Assembly: GCF_002846205.1 (NCBI RefSeq)
Contig: NZ_PHKV01000001.1
Location: 1,054,001 to 1,118,000 of the forward strand
Length of the DNA stretch: 64,000 nucleotides
Direction: 5' to 3'
Source of the DNA: Xanthomonas prunicola
GTDB lineage: Bacteria > Pseudomonadota > Gammaproteobacteria > Xanthomonadales > Xanthomonadaceae
Positions within the stretch are counted from its first letter, which is position 1. Each line of letters begins with the position of its first letter. Positions 20,516-30,379 of this stretch are shown here, one piece after another. The position numbers were made by a program, and so were the translations under genes. The notes under the pieces are model-generated. The model was given only the letters and a program-made list of their open reading frames with translations, was not told where the DNA came from and made no database searches.

Positions 20516-21156
20516 CTGCCATGCGCCTGTTGCGTCCCCTGTTGTGCGTCTCGTTGCTGGCGCTGGGTGGCTGCTCGGTCCTGACCGGCGGCGACAAGAA
20601 GCCGGCCACGATCTATTCGCCCACCGTGCGAGTGACGCCGAATCCGGCGTGGCCACAGGTGACCTGGCAGCTGGTGGTGGCCAAGCCCAGCGCCGCACGC
20701 ATCATCGACAGCCCGCGCATCAATGTGCGCCCGACCCCTGGCGAACTGCAGGTCTATCAAGGCGCCGGCTGGGCGCAGCCAGCCACCGACATGTTGGAAG
20801 ACAGCGTGGTGCGCGCCTTCGAAGACTCCGGCAAGATCGCCGCGGTGGCCCATATCGGTACCGGCATCCGCTCGGACTACAAGCTGGCGATCGACCTGCG
20901 CCGCTTCGAATCCGATTACGCCGGCCAGTCGCTGCCTTCGGCCACGATCGAGCTCAACGCCAAGCTGCTGCATTCGGCCGATCAACGCGTGGTCGCCTCG
21001 CGCACCTTCCTGGTCGCACGCCCGTCCAGCGGTACCGACACGGCTGCGGTGGCAGCGGCATTCGAACAGGCGATGACACAGGTCACCACCGAACTGGTCG
21101 GCTGGACCTTGGTCACCGGCCAGCAGGATAGCCAGAGCCTGCCGCGCACACCGTAG
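20512..21156 (+). CDS. PqiC-like ABC transport auxiliary lipoprotein
   Basis: A 214-residue lipoprotein with signal MTAMRLLRPLLCVSLLALGG and lipobox Cys. The body matches the ABC_trans_aux/PqiC type (YSPTVRVTP..., INVRPTPGELQVYQGAGWAQPATDML, FEDSG), as found in Pqi-type systems. It would sit at the outer membrane and receive lipids from the MCE tube. Its start overlaps the mlaD stop. No MlaC-like periplasmic carrier gene follows, which sets this operon apart from the E. coli mla layout. Confidence 0.82.
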   Translation: MTAMRLLRPLLCVSLLALGGCSVLTGGDKKPATIYSPTVRVTPNPAWPQVTWQLVVAKPSAARIIDSPRINVRPTPGELQVYQGAGWAQPATDMLEDSVVRAFEDSGKIAAVAHIGTGIRSDYKLAIDLRRFESDYAGQSLPSATIELNAKLLHSADQRVVASRTFLVARPSSGTDTAAVAAAFEQAMTQVTTELVGWTLVTGQQDSQSLPRTP

Positions 21157-21456
21157 GCCAACCAAGCCGTGTGCCGCCGGGAGCAAGCGTCTCCACTGAC
21201 AGCTGGCAGCCGATAACGGATGGCGAATGGCGGATGGCAGACAACAGACAACAGACAACAGACAACGTAGCTGACAGCACCGCCGCAGCGCGCATGCACT
21301 GTCCTTCTCCCGCGCGCGGGAGAAGGTGGCGCGCAGCGCCGGATGAGGGCCAACGCGACCGACCCACCCGGCGCGTCTGGCGACGTGCAACGCACGCTCG
21401 ACCTCAGCAGCACCGGCACAGCGGCCGCATACGCAGCCCCCACCCAACTGCCGCAG
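21157..21456. other. Intergenic region rich in small repeats
   Basis: This 300-base stretch holds no supported gene. It has ACAACAG repeated three times plus a partial copy (21241-21266), a GGATGGCGAATGGCGGATGG string before it, and a dispersed hairpin element at 21303-21348. It separates the lipid-transport operon from the convergent alkB gene. Confidence 0.7.
21303..21348 (+). repeat. Dispersed CCTTCTCCCG...CGGGAGAAGG hairpin element
   Basis: CCTTCTCCCG and CGGGAGAAGG form a stem, followed by TGGCGCGCAGCGCCGGATGAGG. The same element occurs in the opposite orientation at 59134-59182, and related copies lie at 59326-59421. It may act as a transcript-stabilising or terminating hairpin. Confidence 0.75.
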
Positions 21457-22059
21457 CTAACGCCCCACACCTGCCGCAATCTGTCGAAAAGTCAAATTGA
21501 TCCGCTCCCCCACCGGGCGCGCAGTGCGCGGCAACGCATGTTTGTAGTGCTGCTGGGTCTCCCCGGCCATCAGCAATAGATCGCCGTGACCGAGTTCCAG
21601 CGTCTGCTTCAACGCCGCATCGTTGCAATGCCTGAAGGCGAACCGCCGCGCCGCGCCCAGGCTCAGCGATGCAATCATCGGCTGCGCGCCCAGCTCCGGC
21701 TCATCGTCGCTATGCCAGCCCATCGCATCGGCTCCGCTGCGGTAGCGATTGACCAGCACGCTATTGAACGGGCAGCCGGTTTCATCCTGCAGACGCGCGC
21801 GTACTGGCTGCAGCACCTCCAGCCACGGCTGCGGCGCAAATTGCGTGCCCGAGTAGCGATAGCTGGCGTCCGGATCGCCGATCCAGCTGCTCAGACGCGG
21901 CGAATCCACCACCCGCCCAAACATGCGGATGCGATGCACCTCCCACTGCACCTGGTCCAGCAGGGCCTGCATCAGCGCATCGGCGTCCGCGGCCTGTAAC
22001 CAGCCGCGACACCAATGGATCCGAGCGTGCGGCAGCCCAACGCGTATCTTCATGCGCAA
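21457..22059 (-). CDS. alkB: AlkB-type alkylated DNA repair dioxygenase
   Basis: Fe(II)/2-oxoglutarate dioxygenase removing methyl groups from 1-methyladenine and 3-methylcytosine. In 200 residues the iron ligands are visible: H116 and D118 in WHSDDEPELG and H174 in QQHYKHALPR. R186 and R192 in ERINLTFR bind 2-oxoglutarate. The pattern is closer to the ALKBH2/3 subgroup than to E. coli AlkB. It converges on the lipid-transport operon and is divergent from the ETF-QO gene. Confidence 0.88.
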   Translation of the reverse strand: MRMKIRVGLPHARIHWCRGWLQAADADALMQALLDQVQWEVHRIRMFGRVVDSPRLSSWIGDPDASYRYSGTQFAPQPWLEVLQPVRARLQDETGCPFNSVLVNRYRSGADAMGWHSDDEPELGAQPMIASLSLGAARRFAFRHCNDAALKQTLELGHGDLLLMAGETQQHYKHALPRTARPVGERINLTFRQIAAGVGR

Positions 22060-22178
22060 ACGCTAGCACGCGCGCGTCGGGGCGCACCGGCAGCGGCCGA
22101 TGAATCGAGCCGATTTGCCGCCATCACATGCAATCCCGGAAAATACGCACCAGCCATCGAGCCAACGGGAGCGGAGCA

Positions 22179-23828
22179 ATGTCGGAAGCGGGAGTGGGCG
22201 CACACGCGTCAGAGGCGGTCGAGCGTGACGTCATGGAATACGACGTCGTCACCGTCGGTGCCGGTCCGGCCGGGCTGTCGTTCGCGATCCGGCTCAAGCA
22301 GCTCGATCCGAGCATCAGCGTCTGCGTGATCGAAAAATCCAGCACCATCGGTGCACATATTCTGTCCGGCGCGGTGATCGAACCCGGCCCGCTGGATGCA
22401 TTGCTGCCAGGCTGGCGCAACAACCCGCCACCGATTTGCGTCGCGGCTACCGACGACGAGTTCTGGTTCCTCGGCAAGGACAGCGCGCGCAAGTTTCCAG
22501 TGGTGCCGCCGGGTATGCGTAACCATGGCAACTTCATCGTCAGCCTGGGCGCGATGTGCGCCTGGCTGGCGCCGCAGGCAGAAGCGCTGGGCGTCGAAAT
22601 CTACCCCGGCTTCGCCGCCGCCGAAACGCTGCACGACGACAGCGGCCAGGTGGTGGGCGTGCGTATCGGCGACATGGGCATTGCAAAAGACGGCGCGCAC
22701 AAGCCCGGTTACACCGCCGGCATCGACATTCGCGCCAAGGTCACCGTGCTTGCCGAAGGTGCACGTGGTCACCTGACCAAGCGTTTGCTGAAGCGCTTCG
22801 ACCTCACCGCCGACAGCGACCCGCAAGGTTATTCGATCGGCATCAAGGAGCTCTGGCAGGTGCCCGAAGGCCGGGTCACGCCCGGCAAGATCGTGCACAC
22901 CATCGGCTGGCCAGCCGACAACCGCACCTACGGCGGCAGCTTTGTGTATCACCTGGACAACAACCAGATCGCGCTTGGTTACGTGAGCGGGCTGGACTAC
23001 AGCGACCCGGCATACCAGCCGTGGGAAGCCTTCCAGCAATGGAAGAACCACCCGATGATCAAGCCGCTGCTGGAAGGCGGCACCATTCTGTCGGCCGGCG
23101 CACGCGCACTGGTCAGCGGCGGCTGGCAATCGCTGCCGAAAGTGGACATGCCCGGCGCCCTGCTGATCGGCGACACCGCCGGCCTGCTCAACGTGCCCAA
23201 GATCAAGGGCACACACCAGGCCATTCGCAGCGGCATGCTGGCTGCCGAACACCTGGTGCAATCGCAGCTGGCGCCGCAAGGCTTCGATGCCAAATTGCGC
23301 GCCTCTGAGGTAATGGCCGAGCTGAAGGAAGTCCGCAACATCAAGCCCGGTTTCAAGAAGGGCCTGTGGTTTGGCCTGCTCAACGCGGCCTGGGAAACCG
23401 CGCTCAAGGGCGCCTCGCCGTGGACGCTGAAGAACAAACCCGACTGGTCGGCGCTGCACAAGCTCGGCGAGTACGAGCAACCCAAGCGTGACTACGTCAC
23501 CCGCGACCTCGCACCGCGCGATCGCCTGCAAGCGGTGTATTTCGCCGCCACCGAGCACGACGAAGACCAACCGGTGCATCTGAAGGTGCTGGACACCGAC
23601 GTGTGCGCCACCCGCTGCGTGGAGGAATACGACAACCCCTGCACGCGCTTCTGCCCGGCCAACGTCTACGAAATGGTCGCAGACACCGCCAGCCCCTCCG
23701 GCAAACGCCTGCAGATCAACGCCGCCAACTGCGTGCATTGCAAGACCTGCGACATCAAGGACCCGTACGAAATCATCACCTGGGTCACACCGGAGGGTGG
23801 TTCGGGCCCGAACTACCAGAATCTGTGA
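22179..23828 (+). CDS. Electron transfer flavoprotein-ubiquinone oxidoreductase
   Basis: Passes electrons from ETF to the quinone pool. The 549-residue protein has an N-terminal FAD motif (VVTVGAGPAGLSFAIRLKQ), the ETF-QO ubiquinone-binding region, and a C-terminal 4Fe-4S domain (CTRFCPANVYE, then CVHCKTCDIKDP). The ATG at 22179 has GGGAGCGGAG just upstream; an earlier in-frame start adds 17 residues of no clear value. Its partner genes etfB-etfA are 10 kb away in this window. A glycosyltransferase gene follows 17 bases downstream. Confidence 0.93.
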   Translation: MSEAGVGAHASEAVERDVMEYDVVTVGAGPAGLSFAIRLKQLDPSISVCVIEKSSTIGAHILSGAVIEPGPLDALLPGWRNNPPPICVAATDDEFWFLGKDSARKFPVVPPGMRNHGNFIVSLGAMCAWLAPQAEALGVEIYPGFAAAETLHDDSGQVVGVRIGDMGIAKDGAHKPGYTAGIDIRAKVTVLAEGARGHLTKRLLKRFDLTADSDPQGYSIGIKELWQVPEGRVTPGKIVHTIGWPADNRTYGGSFVYHLDNNQIALGYVSGLDYSDPAYQPWEAFQQWKNHPMIKPLLEGGTILSAGARALVSGGWQSLPKVDMPGALLIGDTAGLLNVPKIKGTHQAIRSGMLAAEHLVQSQLAPQGFDAKLRASEVMAELKEVRNIKPGFKKGLWFGLLNAAWETALKGASPWTLKNKPDWSALHKLGEYEQPKRDYVTRDLAPRDRLQAVYFAATEHDEDQPVHLKVLDTDVCATRCVEEYDNPCTRFCPANVYEMVADTASPSGKRLQINAANCVHCKTCDIKDPYEIITWVTPEGGSGPNYQNL

Positions 23829-23845
23829 GTGCGCCCGGTCGCCCG

Positions 23846-25912
23846 ATGCAGTCGCGCCTGCGCACATATGTCTTTGGACTGCTGCGTGCAGGATTCCGTG
23901 CGATACCGCTGAGTGACGCAACGCGCGACCGCTGGCGCGGCTGGTTTCTGGATAAACATGCAGGCTGGGTGCCGGAACCTGCGCGCGGCCGCGTACGCCA
24001 TGGCAGTTCGCGACGGCCGGCAGTTCGCAGCGACGAAGCGGCAATTGGCTATGTCCCCTACAGCACTGCCACCCTGCCCGAAACGCTTCCTGCGAAGCTG
24101 ATCGCGTTTTACCTGCCGCAATTTCATCCGATTCCTGAAAACGATGCGTGGTGGGGCAAGGGCTTCACCGAATGGCGCAACGTCAGCCGGGCGCTCCCGC
24201 AGTTCGAGGGCCATCAACAACCCAGGTTACCGGCGGATCTGGGCTTCTACGATCTTCGCAATCCCCATGTCATGCGCGAGCAAGCACGCCTTGCACAAGA
24301 GTACGGTCTGGGCGCTTTTTGTTTTTATTTCTACTGGTTCGCCGGCAAGACCCTGCTGGAAATGCCGATCACCCGGTGGCACGAAGATGCCACGATCACT
24401 CTGCCGTTCTGTCTCTGCTGGGCCAATGAAAAGTGGGCACGCCGCTGGGATGGCCGTGGCGACGATATCCTGATCGATCAGGCGCACGACGCGGACGACG
24501 ATCTGGCCTTTATCGCGCATGTCGCGACTTACATGCGCAATCCCAAGTACCTGCGCGTCGAGGGGCGCCCGGTGCTGTTGGTGTATCGACCCCATTTGCT
24601 GCCCGAGCCCGCACAGACGGCCGATCGCTGGCGTGGTTGGTGTCGCGATCACGGAATCGGCGAGATCCACCTTGCGTATGTGCAGGGTTTCGAACGGCCC
24701 GATCCCCGTGACATCGGATTCGATGCTGCCGTCGAATTTCCGCCGAACATGAGCACACCACCGTCAGTGGCTGCCCGACAGCGCTTGATCAATCCACAAT
24801 TCAATGGCGATGTACTCGACTGGCGAGAGCTTGCCCGCGACATGCAACAGCGACCGCTGCGCGAGTACACCTTGTACCCCGGCGTAAACCCTGGCTGGGA
24901 CAACGAACCGCGGCGCTCGGGAAAGGGGCGCATCTATCTGCATGCTTCCCCGCGCCGTTATCGCGACTGGCTCATGCTTACCGTGCGGAATCGTCTGAAA
25001 AGTACGACGCCTGCGCACCGCATGGTGTTCATCAACGCATGGAACGAGTGGGCCGAGGGCGCTGTACTGGAACCCGATACTCGCCTTGGATACGCATGGT
25101 TGGATGCGACACGGCAAGCGCTGTTACACACCGCGGAAGTCGTCACCCGATCTACTCAACACGATGTCTGCGTGGTCTTGCACGCCTGGTACCTCGATGT
25201 GCTGGACGAAGCGCTAGACGCAATTGCGCACTGTGGACTATCGCCACGGCTTGTCGTCACCACCGATATCACGATGGTGCCGCAGGTTCGCCAACGCCTG
25301 CAGCAACGCGGCTTGCAGGCGCAGGTGGAAGGCTTCGAAAATCGTGGCCGCGATATTCTTCCGTTCCTGCGGGTTGCCAACCAATTGCTCGACGAAGGCG
25401 TGCAGGTGGTCTTGAAACTGCATACAAAAAAATCGACCCATCGCGAGGACGGAGACACGTGGCGGCGCGAAATGTTCTCTGCATTGCTCGCGCCACAGCA
25501 CGTCGATGCAATCGTGCGTGTATTCGCCCAGGATCCGCTACTCGGCCTTGTAGCGCCCGCGCAACACTTGTTACCGGTCACCGACTTTATCGGCGGCAAT
25601 GCCGATGCGCTCGATTACCTCGCTGTCCGCACAGGCACGGATGCAATAAACGCGCACAGCATGTTCGCGTCCGGCAGCATGTTCTGGGTCAAGCTGGAAG
25701 CGCTGCGGCCGTTGTTGGATGCGCACTTGCATCCGAGTGAATTTGAAAACGAGCAGGGTCAGATCGATGGCACGTTGGCTCATGCGATCGAGCGCTTCCT
25801 GGCTGTTGCGGTCGCCCACTCCGGACATCATGTCGAAACGATCGAACACCTGTTGGGAATACCTCAACCTGCAAGAGCCGAGCCTTACCGCTATGCACGC
25901 AAGGCGCCCTGA
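23846..25912 (+). CDS. WbsX-RgpF two-domain glycosyltransferase-like protein
   Basis: A 688-residue surface-polysaccharide protein. Residues about 85-420 form a WbsX/GH99-like domain (AFYLPQFHPIPENDAWWGKG; FINAWNEWAEGAVLEPD), and about 440-670 form an RgpF (rhamnan synthesis F) domain (FENRGRDILPFLR; LKLHTKKSTHRED; GQIDGTLAHAIER). The same two domains end the 1415-residue fusion encoded at 46655-50902, so the two are paralogues. The start could instead be a GTG at 23825 overlapping the ETF-QO stop. Rhamnose transfer in LPS or a related glycan is inferred from domain names and the nearby rml genes. Confidence 0.82.
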   Translation: MQSRLRTYVFGLLRAGFRAIPLSDATRDRWRGWFLDKHAGWVPEPARGRVRHGSSRRPAVRSDEAAIGYVPYSTATLPETLPAKLIAFYLPQFHPIPENDAWWGKGFTEWRNVSRALPQFEGHQQPRLPADLGFYDLRNPHVMREQARLAQEYGLGAFCFYFYWFAGKTLLEMPITRWHEDATITLPFCLCWANEKWARRWDGRGDDILIDQAHDADDDLAFIAHVATYMRNPKYLRVEGRPVLLVYRPHLLPEPAQTADRWRGWCRDHGIGEIHLAYVQGFERPDPRDIGFDAAVEFPPNMSTPPSVAARQRLINPQFNGDVLDWRELARDMQQRPLREYTLYPGVNPGWDNEPRRSGKGRIYLHASPRRYRDWLMLTVRNRLKSTTPAHRMVFINAWNEWAEGAVLEPDTRLGYAWLDATRQALLHTAEVVTRSTQHDVCVVLHAWYLDVLDEALDAIAHCGLSPRLVVTTDITMVPQVRQRLQQRGLQAQVEGFENRGRDILPFLRVANQLLDEGVQVVLKLHTKKSTHREDGDTWRREMFSALLAPQHVDAIVRVFAQDPLLGLVAPAQHLLPVTDFIGGNADALDYLAVRTGTDAINAHSMFASGSMFWVKLEALRPLLDAHLHPSEFENEQGQIDGTLAHAIERFLAVAVAHSGHHVETIEHLLGIPQPARAEPYRYARKAP

Positions 25913-25925
25913 GGCGCCGTGCGTG
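25896..25925. terminator. Strong hairpin spanning the glycosyltransferase stop
   Basis: CACGCA and TGCGTG (25896-25901, 25920-25925) flank a GGCGCC-CTGA-GGCGCC core (25903-25918), with one unpaired position on each side. The stop codon TGA at 25910-25912 sits in the loop. No T run follows, so efficient intrinsic termination is uncertain. It lies between convergent genes. Confidence 0.4.
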
Positions 25926-25972
25926 CCGCTAGCTGCCCATGAGCGAGTCGCTGCCTAGATCGCGCCCTTCGG

Positions 25973-26602
25973 TTAGGTCGCGAATTCAACGCCGGTCTTC
26001 TGGCGCAACTCCTCCAACGCCACACCCTCTGCGGCCTCCACCAACACCAACCCCTCTGCAGTGACATCGAACACGGCGAGATCGGTAATGATGCGATCCA
26101 CCACACCGACACCGGTCAACGGCAGGTCGCATTCGCGCAGGATCTTGTGGCTGCCGTCTTTGGCGACGTGCTCCATCAACACCACCACGCGCTTGACGCC
26201 GGCCACCAGATCCATCGCGCCGCCCATGCCCTTGACCATCTTGCCGGGCACCATCCAGTTGGCCAGGTCGCCACGCTCGGTGACCTGCATCGCACCGAGA
26301 ATCGCCAGGTCGATGTGGCCGCCACGGATCATCGCGAACGAATCGTGGCTACCGAAATAACTGGCACCGGCGCGCGCGGTCACGGTCTGTTTGCCTGCGT
26401 TGATCAGGTCTGCGTCCACGTCGTCTTCGGTAGGAAACGGGCCGATGCCAAGCAGACCGTTCTCCGACTGCAGCCAGACATCCACACCATCGGGGATATG
26501 GTTGGCTACCAGCGTCGGCAAACCGATACCCAGGTTCACATAAGCGCCATCAGTCAGCTCGCGTGCCGCACGTGCGGCCATCTGGTCTCTGGTCCAGGCC
26601 AT
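25973..26602 (-). CDS. scoB: 3-oxoacid CoA-transferase, subunit B
   Basis: Beta subunit of succinyl-CoA:3-ketoacid CoA-transferase, moving CoA between succinyl-CoA and acetoacetate. In 209 residues the catalytic Glu lies in [13 protein letters not shown], with [11 protein letters not shown] near the N-terminus and [12 protein letters not shown] later. The start overlaps the subunit A stop as TAATG. Together the two genes serve ketone body or aromatic/branched-chain catabolism. Confidence 0.92.
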   Translation of the reverse strand: MAWTRDQMAARAARELTDGAYVNLGIGLPTLVANHIPDGVDVWLQSENGLLGIGPFPTEDDVDADLINAGKQTVTARAGASYFGSHDSFAMIRGGHIDLAILGAMQVTERGDLANWMVPGKMVKGMGGAMDLVAGVKRVVVLMEHVAKDGSHKILRECDLPLTGVGVVDRIITDLAVFDVTAEGLVLVEAAEGVALEELRQKTGVEFAT

Positions 26603-27333
26603 TACTGCTGTCCTCCGCGCACGGTGCGCTGTTCGATGCGTTTTTCCGGCGTAGCGTTGAGGACCAGGCGGTCCACGTAAATACCGGGCAGATGCACCTG
26701 ATCCGGGTCGATAACGCCCAGTTCCACGATTTCCTCGACCTCAGCGATGCACACGCGCCCGGCCATGGCGCAGGCCGGATTGAAATTGCGCGCGGTCTTG
26801 CGGAACACCAGGTTGCCCGCGGTATCGGCGCGCCATGCCTTGACCAGCGCTACATCGGCGTGCAGCGCGGTTTCCAGCACGTAGTGCTTGCCGTCGAATT
26901 CGCGCGTTTGCTTGCCCTCGGCCACGATCGTGCCGTAGCCGGTAGCAGTGTAAAACGCAGGAATTCCCGCCCCACCCGCACGCAAACGCTCGGCCAGGGT
27001 GCCTTGCGGATTGAACTCCAGCTCAAGTTCGCCCGCCAGGTATTGGCGTTCGAATTCCTTGTTTTCGCCCACGTAGGACGAAATCATCTTGCGGATCTGC
27101 CGGGTGGCCAATAATTGACCAAGCCCGAAACCGTCGACGCCAGCGTTGTTCGAAATCACGGTCAACCCGCCGGTCCCGCTGTCGCGCACGGCTGCAATCA
27201 ATGCCTCCGGAATGCCACACAACCCAAAGCCGCCCACCGCCAGGGTCTGACCATCGGCCAACACCCCCTCCAGCGCTGCCTTGGCATCGGCATAGCGTTT
27301 ACCGCTTGCCGCACCGCTCACTTCATTGCGCAT
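26602..27333 (-). CDS. scoA: 3-oxoacid CoA-transferase, subunit A
   Basis: Alpha subunit of the same CoA-transferase, 243 residues. Motifs are [27 protein letters not shown] and FYTATGYGT. The ATG at 27333 with a GAGGG upstream is preferred; an in-frame ATG at 27366 would add 11 residues. It is first in a two-gene operon with scoB and divergent from xanA. Confidence 0.92.
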   Translation of the reverse strand: MRNEVSGAASGKRYADAKAALEGVLADGQTLAVGGFGLCGIPEALIAAVRDSGTGGLTVISNNAGVDGFGLGQLLATRQIRKMISSYVGENKEFERQYLAGELELEFNPQGTLAERLRAGGAGIPAFYTATGYGTIVAEGKQTREFDGKHYVLETALHADVALVKAWRADTAGNLVFRKTARNFNPACAMAGRVCIAEVEEIVELGVIDPDQVHLPGIYVDRLVLNATPEKRIEQRTVRGGQQ

Positions 27334-27466
27334 CACCGCCCTCACCCGCTGATGTGAAGCGCCCATTCTATCCGCTGACTGTTCCCTGTCCCCGGTCGCA
27401 ATTCCGCCACACCCAAGACACGGCGCAGCCGCTAAACTCGGGTGTCCCCCATTTCAGGATTTGCCC

Positions 27467-28813
27467 ATGACGCTACCCGCCTTCAAGGCCTATGACATTC
27501 GCGGCCGCGTGCCGGATGAACTCAACGAGGACTTGGCCCGCCGCATCGGTGTGGCGCTGGCGGCGCAGCTGGATCAGGGGCCCGTGGTCCTGGGTCACGA
27601 TGTGCGCCTGGCGAGCCCGGCGTTGCAGGAAGCGCTTTCGGCCGGCCTGCGCGCCAGCGGCCGTGACGTGATCGATATCGGCCTGTGCGGCACCGAGGAG
27701 GTCTATTTCCAGACCGATTACCTCAAGGCCGCTGGCGGCGTGATGGTCACCGCCAGTCACAACCCGATGGACTACAACGGCATGAAGCTGGTCCGCGAGC
27801 AAGCCCGGCCGATCAGCTCGGACACCGGCCTGTTCGCCATCCGCGACACGGTCGCGGCCGATACCGCTGCGCCGGGCGAGCCCACTGCCAGTGAGCAGAG
27901 CCGCACCGACAAGACCGCGTACCTGGAGCACCTGCTCAGCTACGTGGACCGCAGTACGCTCAAGCCGCTCAAGCTGGTGGTCAATGCCGGCAACGGCGGC
28001 GCCGGCCTGATCGTCGATCTGCTCGCGCCGCATCTGCCGTTCGAGTTCGTGCGCGTCTTCCATGAACCCGATGGCAACTTCCCCAACGGCATCCCCAACC
28101 CGCTGCTGCCGGAAAACCGCGACGCCACCGCCAAGGCGGTCAAGGACAATGGCGCCGATTTCGGCATCGCGTGGGACGGCGACTTCGATCGTTGCTTCTT
28201 CTTCGATCACACCGGTCGCTTCATCGAAGGCTATTATCTGGTCGGCCTTCTGGCACAGGCCATCCTTGCCAAGCAACCGGGCGGCAAGGTCGTGCACGAC
28301 CCGCGCCTGACCTGGAATACGGTCGAGCAGGTCGAAGAAGCCGGCGGCATTCCGGTGCTGTGCAAGAGCGGCCACGCCTTCATCAAGGAAAAGATGCGCA
28401 GCGAAAACGCCGTCTATGGTGGCGAAATGAGCGCGCACCACTATTTCCGTGAGTTCGCCTACGCCGACTCCGGCATGATTCCGTGGCTGCTGATCGCAGA
28501 GCTGGTGTCGCAGTCGGGCCGTTCGCTGGCCGATCTGGTCGAAGCGCGCATGCAGAAATTCCCCTGCAGCGGCGAGATCAACTTCAAGGTGGCCGATGCC
28601 AAGGCATCAGTTGCCCGCGTAATGGAGCATTACGCGTCGCTGTCGCCGGAGCTCGACTACACCGACGGCATCAGCGCCGATTTTGGCGAATGGCGTTTCA
28701 ACCTGCGCAGCTCCAACACAGAGCCGCTGCTGCGCCTGAACGTGGAAACGCGCGGCGATGCCGCACTGCTGGAAACGCGTACGCAGGAAATTTCCAACCT
28801 GCTGCGCGGCTGA
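27467..28813 (+). CDS. xanA: Phosphoglucomutase/phosphomannomutase
   Basis: Interconverts glucose-6-P/glucose-1-P and mannose-6-P/mannose-1-P, feeding xanthan and LPS sugar synthesis. The 448-residue protein matches XanA in length. It has the phosphoserine loop TASHNPMDYNG, metal-binding DGDFDRC, sugar-binding GGEMSAHHYF and phosphate-binding RSSNTEP. The ATG at 27467 begins MTLPAFKAYDIRG; a TTG two codons earlier is possible. xanB follows after 46 bases. Confidence 0.95.
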   Translation: MTLPAFKAYDIRGRVPDELNEDLARRIGVALAAQLDQGPVVLGHDVRLASPALQEALSAGLRASGRDVIDIGLCGTEEVYFQTDYLKAAGGVMVTASHNPMDYNGMKLVREQARPISSDTGLFAIRDTVAADTAAPGEPTASEQSRTDKTAYLEHLLSYVDRSTLKPLKLVVNAGNGGAGLIVDLLAPHLPFEFVRVFHEPDGNFPNGIPNPLLPENRDATAKAVKDNGADFGIAWDGDFDRCFFFDHTGRFIEGYYLVGLLAQAILAKQPGGKVVHDPRLTWNTVEQVEEAGGIPVLCKSGHAFIKEKMRSENAVYGGEMSAHHYFREFAYADSGMIPWLLIAELVSQSGRSLADLVEARMQKFPCSGEINFKVADAKASVARVMEHYASLSPELDYTDGISADFGEWRFNLRSSNTEPLLRLNVETRGDAALLETRTQEISNLLRG

Positions 28814-28859
28814 TTGACCCCTCTCCCACCTTAGACGCACTTTGGAGTTTCCCCCGCCC

Positions 28860-30263
28860 ATGAGCGACGTCCTACCCATTATTTTGTCTGGCGGCTCCGG
28901 CACGCGCCTATGGCCGCTGTCGCGCGAATCCTATCCCAAGCAGTTCCTGCCGCTGGTCGGCGACAAGAGCATGCTGCAGTCCACCTGGCTGCGCGCAGCT
29001 CCGGTCGCAGGTCACGCCCCCATCGTGGTCGCCAATGAAGAGCACCGCTTCATGGCGGCCGAGCAGTTGCAACAGTTGGGCGTGAAGCCATCGGCCATCC
29101 TGTTGGAGCCGAAGGGGCGCAACACGGCGCCGGCGATTGCGGTTGCCGCACTCGAAGCGACCCGCGACGGTGCCGATCCGCTATTGCTGGTGCTGCCTTC
29201 CGATCACGTCATCCAGAATGAGGCTGCATTCCAGACGGCAGTGACGCTGGCAGCCACTGCTGCCGAGCAGGGCAAGCTGGTCACCTTCGGTATCAAGCCG
29301 ACTGCACCGGAAACCGGTTATGGCTACATCAAGGCCGGTGCAGGCGCTGGCGTGAGCGCGGTCGAGCGCTTCGTCGAGAAGCCCGATCTGGCGACCGCAC
29401 AAAGCTATCTGGCGAGCGGCGAGTATTACTGGAACAGCGGCATGTTCCTGTTCCGCGCGTCGCGTTATCTGGAAGAACTGCGCAAGTTCCATCCGGCCAT
29501 CGCCGATGCGTGCCAGAAGGCGTGGGAAGGCGGCAAGCGCGACGCCGACTTCACCCGTCTGGACAAGGACGCCTTCGCCGCCAGCCCGTCGGATTCGATC
29601 GACTATGCAGTGATGGAAAAGACCGCCGACGCGGTTGTGGTGCCATTGGATGCCGGTTGGAACGATGTCGGTTCGTGGTCCTCGCTGTTGGACGTCTCCA
29701 AGCAGGATGCGCAAGGCAACGCGCACCATGGCGATGTGATCCAAATCGATTGCCAGAACACCTATGCGTACGGTTCACGCCTGATCGCCATGGTGGGGCT
29801 GGAGGATGTGGTGGTCGTCGAGACGCCGGATGCCGTGCTGGTCGGTCACCGCGACCGTATCCAAGAGGTCAAGGACGTGGTCAGCCAGATCAAGACGGCC
29901 GGCCGCTCCGAGGCCACCTGGCACCGTAAGGTCTATCGTCCGTGGGGCGCTTACGACTCCATCGACATGGGCCAGCGCCACCAGGTCAAGCGCATCACCG
30001 TCAAACCCGGTGCGGTGCTCAGCTTGCAGATGCATCACCACCGCGCCGAGCATTGGATCGTGGTGAGTGGCACTGCCGAAGTGACGCGTGGCGAAGAAGT
30101 CCTGCTGCTGACCGAAAACCAGAGTACCTACATCCCGCTGGGCGTGACCCATCGCCTGCGCAATCCGGGCAAGCTGCCGCTGGAATTGATCGAAGTGCAG
30201 TCCGGTAGCTATCTGGGCGAAGACGATATCGTGCGCTTCGAAGATACCTACGGGCGGGCGTGA
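28860..30263 (+). CDS. xanB: Mannose-1-phosphate guanylyltransferase/phosphomannose isomerase
   Basis: Bifunctional enzyme making mannose-6-P and GDP-mannose. In 467 residues the N-terminal nucleotidyltransferase shows [19 protein letters not shown] and FVEKPD, and the C-terminal type II PMI cupin shows [18 protein letters not shown]. It pairs with xanA in the order known for Xanthomonas. GDP-mannose serves xanthan and LPS assembly. A bidirectional terminator separates it from the convergent rml operon. Confidence 0.95.
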   Translation: MSDVLPIILSGGSGTRLWPLSRESYPKQFLPLVGDKSMLQSTWLRAAPVAGHAPIVVANEEHRFMAAEQLQQLGVKPSAILLEPKGRNTAPAIAVAALEATRDGADPLLLVLPSDHVIQNEAAFQTAVTLAATAAEQGKLVTFGIKPTAPETGYGYIKAGAGAGVSAVERFVEKPDLATAQSYLASGEYYWNSGMFLFRASRYLEELRKFHPAIADACQKAWEGGKRDADFTRLDKDAFAASPSDSIDYAVMEKTADAVVVPLDAGWNDVGSWSSLLDVSKQDAQGNAHHGDVIQIDCQNTYAYGSRLIAMVGLEDVVVVETPDAVLVGHRDRIQEVKDVVSQIKTAGRSEATWHRKVYRPWGAYDSIDMGQRHQVKRITVKPGAVLSLQMHHHRAEHWIVVSGTAEVTRGEEVLLLTENQSTYIPLGVTHRLRNPGKLPLELIEVQSGSYLGEDDIVRFEDTYGRA

Positions 30264-30294
30264 TGGGTTGCTCGTAAAAAGGTGCGCCGCACAA

Positions 30295-30324
30295 GCAAAC
30301 AGCCGGGAATTCCCGGCTATTTGC
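30295..30324. terminator. Bidirectional terminator between xanB and rmlD
   Basis: AGCCGGGA and TCCCGGCT (30301-30318) form a stem extended, past one mismatch, by GCAAA/TTTGC (30295-30299, 30320-30324). It lies 31 bases after the xanB stop and 55 bases after the convergent rmlD stop. The T runs on both sides are short. Confidence 0.65.
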
Positions 30325-30379
30325 GTTTCGCAGATCAGGCGACAGCGACGAATGCTGTCGTCATCTACATGCCATCGAA

